Source: Polytrichum commune (Eukaryota > Streptophyta > Polytrichopsida > Polytrichales > Polytrichaceae). Taken from it: DNA of 64,000 bases. The stretch covers positions 29,032,144-29,096,143 of the forward strand of contig OX485809.1 in assembly GCA_950295325.1 (NCBI GenBank), read 5' to 3'. Both the position numbers and the translations under genes were made by a program. The notes beneath the pieces were generated by a model. That model saw only the letters and a program-made list of their open reading frames with translations, did no database searches and was not told the origin of the DNA. Shown piece by piece: positions 54,740 to 64,000 of this stretch (the first letter of the stretch is position 1; the number at the start of each line of letters is the position of its first letter).

Positions 54740-56059
54740 GATGGGATCTCCACCACCACACGTCCTACCAAACGCCTAATCTTCACCAAAACCTCAAGTT
54801 GTTTGTACTGCAAACACTCCAAGCACTACAGAAACAGCGAGTGCACAATATACCCGACTCAGAAAGCTACTTGTGTGATTTGACAACAGCTTCATTCACA
54901 ATCTGAGGAACTGAAGGTGCAGATGGAGCATTCGGAGCTTTCATCCAACTCTATCTGCTGGACCTGATCGACTCAGCTGCTCAGCTTATATTACTTATTA
55001 CTTCATCTGTCTACTTATTTATTACTCCGAAGCAGTTGCTTGCTCATCTATGTAGTTGACGAGCGATGAGTCACATAATTCACTTAGCAAGAAATCTCGG
55101 TGAAGAATTGAAGCTTGATGATGCCATCCAATCCAGTGGCTATGGAAATGGCACTTTGGTGGGAGGGGGAGGACTGGGAGGGAGAGCTACGCACCACTGG
55201 AAGGAGAAGCACTTTGCTTTTGTGTGTCACGATGACGATGACGTAGGCATCCTTAGGCCAGCTCAGCACTTCACCCTTGCCAACTCACCAAATTTTTGCA
55301 CCAACTACGATAGGTACACTAAATATCTTTTAGTTAGTGTGGCCTGCACTTGTCAATCGATGTGATGTGATGTGATGTGTCAATCGATGTATGGTGACTT
55401 GATGTGTCCTCTTGACATGAGGTTGCGAACCGTTTAGCTAGGGACGATGAATTGAGAGGATAGGATTTGCATCGAATGTCTATATTGTATAGTACCATTT
55501 GATGGCCGTCGATCAATACAAACCCTCCAAGTATTTTGCAATGGAATGTTCTCTCGATTGTCGAGATTGCAAACATTTTACCAAGGGTCAATTGAAAGGA
55601 CGCTCCCAGTAACGAAGAGATTTCTCAGATTACATGTCATGTTGTTGTGAACTAGATCGAGGTGTAAACCTTCTTATATTAAGAAGGTGGATGGAGTGAA
55701 GAAAGAAACCCTCATTCTTTTTGTGATGGATTGTCGAGATTGCAAACATTTTACCCAAGGTCAATGTTATGAAGCTCCCCGTAATGAATAATTTTTCAAA
55801 TCACATGTCAGGCTGTTTTCGAACTAGATGGCGTGATTAGTCTTCTTATAGTAAGAAGGTGAATCATATTTTTTTAAATCAGTAGTGGAGGTATCCTGTA
55901 TCATCCCCTTGCGGTAGCTCCATGTCTACGTCAGGTCCAGAACGTGTAGTTTTGTTATTGTTGCCTTGGATTGACCAAAAGGACCTTATAGTTTCTCACG
56001 ACTCACGAAATCTGGTGCTTAGCCCTTCGCTACTAAAACCCCACACTGTCATCGCACAG
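54740..56059. promoter_or_regulatory. Divergent upstream region of the TPR and sirtuin genes
   Basis: It should contain both promoters and the missing first exon(s) of the sirtuin, but none could be proven. Present are a GATGT pentamer repeat (55363-55380) and a tandem duplication: GATTGTCGAGATTGCAAACA, with AAGAAGGTG about 135 bp later, at 55556-55692 and again at 55733-55862. An open frame at 55066-55365 shows no sirtuin motif. Confidence 0.45.
55556..55862. repeat. Tandem duplication upstream of the sirtuin
   Basis: Two units of about 130-137 bp, 177 bp apart, share GATTGTCGAGATTGCAAACA, CACATGTCA or its variants, GAACTAGAT, and TTCTTATA(T/G)TAAGAAGGTG. No coding frame is shared. Confidence 0.75.
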
Positions 56060-58869
56060 GTATACCAGATTTCCGTAGTCCTGGAGGGCTCTGGAGCAAG
56101 TTTGACCCAAGCATATACTGCGACTATGACAAATTCGAAGCAAGGTATGGTACATCATTTTACATGTTTTGTCATTTCTTTGTAGCTCGTTAGAAGAGTG
56201 GACACATGTTTGTCCTGTTGGCCACGATCTCCTGGTGATGGCCTTAAACGATCAACACAGAAGTTGCAAACCATGTTTTCACAATTTTGTATCCACTAAG
56301 GCAATTAATCCAAGGTTCTGTGCACTTTTCTACTGGTTGCACTTACCTCTTTGTTCTAAGTAACCATTGATCTGCACTACTGTTTGAAATGCCAAGTGAG
56401 CTCAAGTGAAGGTACATTTCATAGAATTCCTTATATTCAGATGGAAGCGAGACCTCCAATAATTAGATTTTATAAAGAGGAAGTGGTTGTCGGCGCTTGA
56501 CAATGAGTCTTATCTTTCAAACATAGTTTTCGTCGTCGATGGGTACCACGCTATGTTTCTTTAGTTCTTCAGTTCATGAATTCTTCTAAAATGCTACGGG
56601 TGAAACTCCCAAACGTTGTGACTGGCAGGCCAGAACTCTTTTGGGAGATGTCAAGGGAGATGCAAACACTCATGGTGGAGGCAGAGCCAAATCCAGCCCA
56701 CATTGCCCTCTCTGACATGCAGAAGCAAGGGTTTCTCTCTTGTGTGATAACACAAAATGTTGACAACCTTCATCAGGTTTCCCACTGCCACGTGACTGTG
56801 AATGGTTCGAAGTCAAATTTGTGAAAAATGTTTTAACGATAGACATGCACTTGCAGCAAGCAGGAAGCACAACTGTGTTCGAGCTCCATGGCAATGCGGC
56901 CACGTCAGCATGTACAATGTGTCGTGAAAAAGTTGACACACCTAGTGTGATCATCCAACTTCAAGATAAGGTACAGTGCCCTCCCTTATACCCTGAAATG
57001 AGATACAGGCCCTTACATTTGTAACCAGCTCAGTCGGCCATCTTTATACGTTTTAAGCATACTTCTTAATCCTGCATATTCTGTAGACCACAGGGCTTGC
57101 ATGAGTCAAAGCTAAAGAATATGGCTAATCTAAGATAAATGTGCCTAATTCAGTTACTTCTCATAATGAAAAACCTATATTTTAGTAGTATGTGGTTTGG
57201 TGTGGCTTCCAAGAATGGATACCAAAAAGACATGTGTTTGAGAGAGACTGCACTGCGTGCTTAAATATGATAACCATTCTAGGCTCAATATTCAACATCA
57301 TTAGAGGGAATCTATATGACCATTTAATGAGCATGAGAGTCTTCACTTTGATAATGTTTAAGATACCCATATGAGCTCTGAAAATTATGAGGAAAGGTGG
57401 CTACGGCCTCAATTTGGATTCGCTAAGGATCTCGTCCTAATAGCATGTTTCATATTCTAGAAGAAGTGGGCTAGTTGGAAAAATGTACTGTTTAAGACCC
57501 ATCTACCTTGTGTGTAGTTGTACCTGGGCTGTCTTGGCTGATGTGTTATGATTAGCCATAATTATCTCTTATGCTTTTTGTTGAAATTATGTTGAATCAT
57601 CAACCATGTTTGTATGCAGGAAGTCAAAGTGCCGAGATGCAGGATTTGCGATGGGGTGATGAAAATGAACGTCGTCTTATTTGGGGAGCCACTGGAAAGC
57701 TCAACCATGGAGGGTGCTATGGCAGCAGCCAAGACCGCAGATGTTATCCTGGTTGTGGGCACGTCACTCACGGTGGGTAGTGTACTGCACCCTTCATTTT
57801 CCTCATCTTCCTTCATTTGTTTAAAGGCCTGCACCATTGTAAATCTTCATTTTGAAGAGGGGGTGGGAAGGAGTTTGAGGGTAGACGAGTTGAACGAGTA
57901 TATTAGGGATTGGTAAAGTGTACTTGAAAAGTGGACATCTCCAAGCAGATCCCCAGGTGCAAGAATTTGGCCTTTGGAGTTCTTTTTTGAGATGATTGTT
58001 GATTCGAGGCAAGAACAATAGAAAGTCCATGACTTGATCTTATTCATGTCTCTGATTATAGGTCAGGTTAGGACTCATAATCAGCGTAGAGGAAAAAATA
58101 GTATCATGGTTGACTTTGTTAATTTACTATGAGGAAGACTCAGCTTCCTTGAGGTTCTTTCCGAGTTATTTGAAACTGTATTATAGTTTTACTATGCCAA
58201 AATTCAAGGATAGGTTGCCAAGGATTATTGGAGGATTGAAATCAATCTGTATCATGTTCCAGTTATCTTGAAATGTGTAGATAGAATGGCAACTAACATG
58301 CAGATAACATAGAATGGAAACCATGCATACGTACAATGATTCTGGCTTGAGGAATTTACAGGGTCCCAGTTCAGCATTTTATTTAGCCCATTAGCTGATA
58401 ACTGCACTTATCACATGAAGTTATGAGTTTTCAACCCTAGGCTTTGGTGTAGGTCACGAGTTCAGATTTTAATGAGCTGGCAATTTGCAGAGATACGATT
58501 AAAATCTCTGGCTCATTGTAGAGGGACCTGTATTGCTAATTTATATTGTGGAGTTATTGTGTATAGCGGCATCCCATTAAATTAACCCAAGCGTTTTAAT
58601 TATTAACAAGGACACCATTTGTCATCCACTTGTGAGTGGATGCATAGTATTTGTTATAAGCTCAAGGAATAATAGTGGGATTTTCTGAGCAGGTGTCCCC
58701 CGCCCACTTCATTGTGGATATTTGTCGAACGAGAAATGGAAGGGTGATCATTGTGGATCCAGACCAGAATATCACATCCAAAGCAGATGTGTTTTTGTGT
58801 GGGAAAGCAGGAGAATTGTTACCTCGTTTATTTGAGACCTGCCTTGCATTGCGCAACGTTTCCTCTTGA
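56060..58869 (+). CDS. Sirtuin (Sir2-family NAD-dependent protein deacylase), 5' end not found
   Basis: Five exons with GT-AG sites and matching phase: 56060-56144, 56629-56776, 56857-56970, 57620-57772 and 58693-58869. They encode about 225 residues. In order: IPDFRSPGGLWSKFDPS, PELFWEMSREM, PNPAHIAL, TQNVDNLHQ (NAD/ribose binding), FELHGN with the catalytic His, a zinc site CTMC...CRIC, VVLFGEPL, VVGTSLTV, the cofactor loop IIVDPDQN, and a C-terminal helix before the stop. Sirtuins remove acyl groups from lysine using NAD+. The pattern suggests a group unlike the usual nuclear SIRT1 type, but subclass is not assigned. The upstream exon with the GAGxS motif, needed for NAD binding, was not found, so the gene is either incompletely read or 5'-damaged. 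Intron 4 carries repeat E. Confidence 0.85.
57186..57375. repeat. Dispersed repeat E, in a sirtuin intron
   Basis: Inverted relative of 60530-60725. Shared words include AGACATGTGTTTGAGAGAGA (complement TCTCTTTTGAACACATGTCT-like), ATTAGAGGGAATCTATATGA-like, AATGAGCATGAGAGTCTTCA and CTTTGATAAT. About 190 bp, no coding capacity. Confidence 0.65.
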
Positions 58870-60529
58870 TGCCACCAAGGATGTCACCTGTAAATAATAA
58901 TGCAGTATAAATTTGACATATCCATAAGGTAAACAAAAGTTACACGATTGCAATTATGAAGATTAGTGAAAGGCCTTCTGGTACATTCATGATCTTTTAG
59001 TCCTAACGATTGTGTGTGCAACCTCTATCACATGTGTCCAGGCATATATCAGAGTGGTACTGTTGATTGAGGTCTTCAGGACAAAAATAACATGTTAATT
59101 CTCAATAGATGCTTGATTTGTTCAAATTCAGAGCAATCATTTGCACTTTTCACATTGTGGTAACTCTCTGAATGGCACTGGCTCCCTGCATTATGACAGA
59201 AGACAATGACTCTCTCTTTGTAATCCAACCATCCCATCCAAGGGAAGGACCTGAAACTGAAGCATTTGAAACGTATCATTTGTTATACGTTCAAATCTGA
59301 TAAACCAAATTTTAAAGTAAATCTATGTATCTTTCTCAAATCTCATTGTGTGTATTCAGACATGATTATTTCGAAAAGGGGGATTTCTCCTCACAACTGA
59401 CCATCTCAATTGTTACATTGACATAAAAACAAAGTGTGGCCACCGTCAATAGTGATCACACTTGCACCACTTTCTGAAAGTAAAAAGTAATGGAAACTAT
59501 AAGCTTAGGAGTGTTATGATGCCAAAGTGCTTGAAAAGAGATATTCATGTCAACTTGAACAGCAATTAAATTCATTGAAAAGGGAGCACTTATCTATGCA
59601 AATATCCAATTCATGCCCCAAAACCCACAACTGTCAGGTTCCAATCTGCATTGCCAATCCTACTCATATCAAAGATGTCTTGACTTAGTCTGTAAATCAT
59701 TAAGTCTTTAAACTATTTCACCACATATCTACCAAATTCCATGCTTGTCCTCAAGTGGTGGGATATTCATCCAATCTGACTTGATCTGCCGAGGTTTCTT
59801 CAAGATTCCCAAGTTCTTGCTAATGTGTTAGAGACCACATCGCCCCTGTTCCTGATCCACCAGTCAATGTAAACAATTGGAAGTTTTGGTCTCCCATTAC
59901 ATGGACATTTCTCTTCTTAATTTAGACAGAAAATCAGCTCTCTGTAACAGACACACTGATAACCTTAAAGTGGCATCCAGATAACTAAGACAGAAACGTG
60001 AGGTGAAAGTTTTACAGAATTGCAGAGATCACCACTTCATTCTGGAAAATATTCAGACTTGCAAATTAGTCGCAACTTGTAACCTTTCCTTGTTATGACT
60101 GTCCAATGTCATTGCTAGCCCACGTCCAGAAGTAGGTCAAAGCTGACAGAGGGCGTCTTCAAACATCAACAATCTCTTGTATATTCCACTTCCCTGCTCC
60201 ATATTTTACTCTCTCCTCACAATTCGAGATGTCAGGAATCAGGTGAACCTGCAGAGATCATCCAGGATACCAGGTAAAGTATGTTTAATGAGATGACAGC
60301 ATAGGAGCCTGGGCTCAAGATTAATGAACAAACATCAACCAGAATAGTACATTCAGCACATGTCACTTCATATTGAGTCTTACATTTGCTCTAAGGTAGT
60401 CGTGTTCTAGGGATACTTTTCTCTCTCTACCCACTTCTCACATGATATGAAACATGTAACTAGTGCAAGATGATTAGCAGATCCAAATCGTGCCCGTAGT
60501 CATTTGCCTCGTTATTTTTTAATATCTTA
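58870..60529. other. Intergenic, nothing recognised
   Basis: Between the sirtuin stop and repeat E. No exon, RNA gene or transposon that I can support. Confidence 0.5.
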
Positions 60530-60725
60530 TTCATTATCAAAGTGAAGATTCTCGTGCTCATTAAGTGTTCATACAGGTTCCCCCAATCATGTTGACTATT
60601 GGGCCTAAAATCGTTAGTGTATTTTGAGCACATAGTCCAATCTCTTTTGAACACATGTCTTTTTGGTACCTGTTTTTGGAGCTATACCTAACAACACACC
60701 TGACCACATACCACTCAAATATAGG
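60530..60725. repeat. Dispersed repeat E, inverted relative of the intronic copy
   Basis: Contains CATTATCAAAGTGAAGATTC, CTCGTGCTCATTAAGTGTTC, ATAGTCCAATCTCTTTTGAA and CACATGTCTTTTTGGTACC, then CATACCACTCAAATATAGG. Parts also occur at 40230-40620 and near 34165-34230. Confidence 0.65.
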
Positions 60726-61091
60726 TGTCCATATTCTTGCTATGTTGGAATTAGGTACATCTGCCTTAATACAGATGTTGGCTCCCTAGTCAGATAAGTT
60801 TAAGCATATATGCAATGAGTGAACTTGGAGAGGTAAGGGAAGAGCAAGTACCTTCCAGATGTGTTCATAGTGACTCAATACACCATTCTGTCCTAGTGAA
60901 ATGCAGTCGGAGGAACACAATCCTCTGATCAGGATACAGGATACTCGTCTCTGCTCATGGACTACGGGATAGAGAAGTCCGACGGCAGACATAAAATATG
61001 GAGCATGTAGTCCCGTTCCTCAACATTGAAGTCATCAATTCAATGAGATACCTTCAGCAAGAAAGACCAATGCATGAGCTGCGTGATTGAT
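60726..61091. other. 3' flank of the PPR gene
   Basis: No separate feature seen. It probably includes the PPR 3' UTR. Confidence 0.45.
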
Positions 61092-64000
61092 TCACTTTAT
61101 CAGCCTGCGACTTGGTCGCTTCCTGCCTTTCCAGAAGGCCTTGGCATTTTCTGTCTTCTTACCACTAGTCCGCTGACCAAGTTTTGCCTTCCTGTTGTTA
61201 TCCTCCACACGTTTTTCAACAACTTTGAGTATTGCCCTCAGCTTTGCATAAGTCTTTGCATCAGGAGCCTTCTTCTTCCTCAACATCTCCGTGTGATATT
61301 TAAAAGCCTTGGTGAAGTCTCGAACACGTAAGAATGCATATATAAGGGTGCAGTAAGTGTAGGAATCGGGTTCAAATCCTGCTGCTTTGATCTCTTTCAA
61401 AATCTCAGGTGTCTTTTGGTGGCGCCCTCCACGTGCATAGGCATTCAGTAACATGTTATAGACCAATAGATCTGGATGATGACCAAGGTTTTTGAATTCC
61501 TCAATAAGGTCACGTGTCTCCTTCAATTGCCCTTTCTTTGCAAACGCGTCCACAATGGTAACGTATGTTATTCTGGTTCCCACACAGCCTGCAGCTTTCA
61601 TAGCCTTCCAGACTTCCTTGACCATTTCTAAGTCTCCTGCACGCCGGTAAGCATCAATCAAAGCAGTATAAGTCTCTACAGTTGGAATAAGGCCTTCTTT
61701 TTGCATCATTTCAAAGGCCTTGGCAGCTTTCTGGTGCCATCGTCCTTCAGCATATGCATGGATAAGAGCTGTATACGAGTGAGAATTTGGGGCAATACCC
61801 CTTGCCTGCATGCGTTGGAAAACCTGTGCAGCCTGCTCACTCATTTGGGCATGCCCATATGCACTAATCAAAAGTGTGAATGTCACCACATCGGGTTGCA
61901 AGTTGGCAGTCTCCATTTCCTGTATCAAAGCCTCTGTTACTTTGAACATCCTGGAACTTCCATACCCGTTGATAAGGGCATTGTAAGTTTCTACATTCAG
62001 TTCTATCCCCTTCTCCCTCATCTCAGACAATAAACCTTCAGCTTCTTCCAGCTGGCCGGCCTTTCCATAGGCATCAATGAGTATATTATAAATCACTGTA
62101 TTGAGCGGAATTTGAAGCCTTTCCATCTCATTGGTAACTACTAGAGCCTCTTTAAGGTTTCCCGCATCACACAATGCTTTGATGAGTGAGCCAAACACTG
62201 TGACATCAGGACTTACATGCCGCTCTATCATACCCTCATAAACGGCCCAGGTTTCCTTAAAGGAATTGCCCCCCTTCCTTGCTGCCGCCATGAGGATACT
62301 AAATGTAACAGAATCTGGTTTTGTGCCCCAGCTCTGCATCTGTTCTAGAAGGGAAAAAATTTCACTTTGTCTGCGTATGAGCCACCACATGATTGTCAGA
62401 ACACAAGCAACTCAACATTTAATCAAACAAACATAATTATTAGAATAAAAAATTTAAACGCCAGATATGAAGGCTGGATAACAAACTCGAGACAAAGCAG
62501 TATGCGAATTTTTAAAGTCTAAGTAGAGTCTGGGAACATGCACAAAGAAAAACATCCAGAGAAACAGAGCATGTCATGTCAACTCCTACAACCTCTAAAA
62601 ACCGCAAATGAAAATATACAAGACAGTCACAATGAAATTTCTGCGCCGCAATAGATCCCAGAAAGAAGTAAATTCATACCTGTCACAGTTCATGAGACCT
62701 GTTATCAAAGTGTTGTACACTTCCACAGAGTGAAACCGCTTCTCTGAGGGCAGCATTTGAAAATAGGTCAGGGCTTCATCTGGCATTCCCACTTTACCCA
62801 GGAAGACAAAGAGTAAAGAGAAGCTCCTGGGATCCCACAGACAGGGCTCATGAAGCCGCATCCATCTGAAAAATGATAAAACTTGTTGAGTCACATCCTC
62901 TTCAGCCAAAGCCTCCAGAATTAGGTTCGCCTCAATACCATTCATCTTGTTCATAAATGGACCCAGATAGTCCTCCAGAACATGATTTGTAGGTAGATTG
63001 TAGGCAATCTGCAGGACCTCCCTCATGGTACTCGTAAAATTTGCGTCTTCATTGTGACCAGTAGTAAGATTTAAGGAACCGTTCTCCAAATCGCAAGAAA
63101 GCATCCTGCTTCCTTCCTTTACACGTGGTGCTGGATACAGAAACTCATTCCCACGAACAATCCAGGGTTTTGAGATCTGAAGTCCAGGTTCCCGGTCAAT
63201 GGAGAGCGCTGCTGTGTTACTAAGGACTTGCTTCTCTGCAATTGATAGCCTCCCTGAGGCTTTCTTGTTGAATTTGTACACTCTCCCCTCTTCACTAGTG
63301 TTCCGGTTGCCGGTGCGCGAATTAAGAAACTTCTTGAGCAAATCTTGGCTTTCATCACAACATCCACCCTCTGCCTGTTCATCATCACATTCCCCTGCAA
63401 TCGGCTCATCCTCATCATCAACATCTTGCTCATCCCGAAATTCATCATCATCCGGACCTGACAATATGCTTGAAAATTTGTCCATGCTACCATTGACATC
63501 ACCCTCCTCCAAAAGAAAAAGGGATCCCATGCGCTCCGGGTCATAAGGAGCTGATGCAGCATCCAGATTCAGGAGGTCAATCCTGCTCAGAACATTACCA
63601 TTAACCTGTTTCCAACCCTTCTCTCTTTGCTGGTTGCCTGTACACGAATTAAAACTCTTCTTGAGAAAATCTTGGCTTTCATTACAACTTCCACCCTCTG
63701 CCTGTGCATCATCACCTTTTCCCCTTGTAATTGGCTCATCATCATCCTCATCTTCCTCATCATCAATTTCATCATCATCCGAACCTGACCACATGTCTGA
63801 AAATATGTCCATGCTCCCATTGACATCACCCTCCTCCGTAGGAAAAAGGGATTCCATGCGCTCTGAGTCATAAGGGGCTGATGCAGCATCCAGATTCAGG
63901 AGGTCAATCCTGCTCAGACCATTACCATTACCCTGTTCCCAACCCTTCTCTTCTTCCTGAAATTGCTGCTGCAATGACTCCTCCGATGGTGAATACACAT
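61092..64000 (-). CDS. Pentatricopeptide repeat (P-class PPR) protein, 5' incomplete
   Basis: Two visible exons on the minus strand, from the edge to 62680 and 62370-61092 (GACAG|GTATGA ... CGCAG|ACAAAG, in phase), give about 865 residues. The frame is open to the window edge, where the first complete codon is GTG, so the true start lies outside. The N-terminal 235 residues are a duplicated acidic module, not PPR. About eleven 35-residue PPR motifs follow, for example NTVIYNILIDAYGKAGQLEE, VVTFTLLISAYGHAQMSEQA and VETYTALIDAYRRAGDLEMV. No E, DYW or SMR domain follows; the C-terminus is basic (GKKTENAKAFWKGRKRPSRR). P-class PPR proteins bind organelle RNA for stability, splicing or translation. 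Target and organelle cannot be told because the presequence is missing. Confidence 0.92.
63294..63950 (-). repeat. Tandem 109-residue acidic duplication in the PPR protein
   Basis: Residues about 17-125 and 126-234 (counted from the edge) repeat the same module: EKGW, LSRIDLLNLDAASAPYD, ERM.SLF..EEGDVNGSMD, an Asp/Glu tract, then QAEGG.C.ESQD.LKK. The period is 109 codons (327 bp) and it stays in frame. The two copies differ at roughly one residue in four to five, with fewer differences in the DLLNLDAASAPYD core. Confidence 0.9.

Noticed and set aside
55066-55365. Open frame as the sirtuin first exon
   Set aside because: It lacks any GAGxS-like motif, has no suitable phase-1 donor giving Ser-Gly before 56060, and ends in unrelated sequence.
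55880-55934. SSMSTSG stretch as the sirtuin NAD-motif exon
   Set aside because: One residue too short, key Ala-Gly replaced by Ser-Ser, a stop a few codons upstream and a weak donor. Kept only as a weak possibility in the findings.

Overview
The window looks like nuclear DNA of a seed-free land plant (bryophyte, fern or lycophyte grade). The reasons are multi-exon genes with GT-AG introns, a chloroplast-type TPR gene, a P-type pentatricopeptide repeat (PPR) gene, plant-style transposons, and a Tctex-type dynein light chain. Flowering plants have lost axonemal dynein, so that last gene points to a plant with swimming sperm. The species cannot be named from the sequence.

1-45 kb is a gene-poor, AT-rich transposon graveyard. 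It holds several families of short inverted-repeat elements, three fragments of one LINE family, a tRNA-derived SINE candidate, two Ty3/gypsy remnants, a hAT remnant, tandem repeats and about twenty long G or C homopolymers. The only likely host genes are an intronless dynein light chain (25.4-25.7 kb, minus) and tRNA-Leu(CAA) (40.8 kb, minus). A deleted gypsy element at 41.3-43.6 kb carries an LTR interrupted by a perfect-hairpin MITE. It ends in a head-to-head duplication of its own leader.

45-49.5 kb carries both genes of an autonomous PIF/Harbinger transposon, in convergent orientation and both open: a two-exon Myb/SANT-like protein (plus) and a DDE transposase (minus). Several MITE families in the window have TTA/TAA-type 3-bp target duplications and related termini. 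They look like non-autonomous relatives of such elements.

50-64 kb is a compact genic segment: a single-exon 145-aa protein with an N-terminal signal or anchor (plus), a three-exon plastid TPR-like protein (minus), a sirtuin with five visible exons (plus), and a two-exon PPR protein (minus) that runs off the right edge. The TPR and sirtuin genes diverge from a shared region of about 1.3 kb. Introns here contain MITEs and tandem duplications.

All exon structures come from reading splice sites and conserved motifs by eye. No alignment or database search was run. Family assignments rest on remembered motifs, and coordinates of degenerate repeats are approximate.
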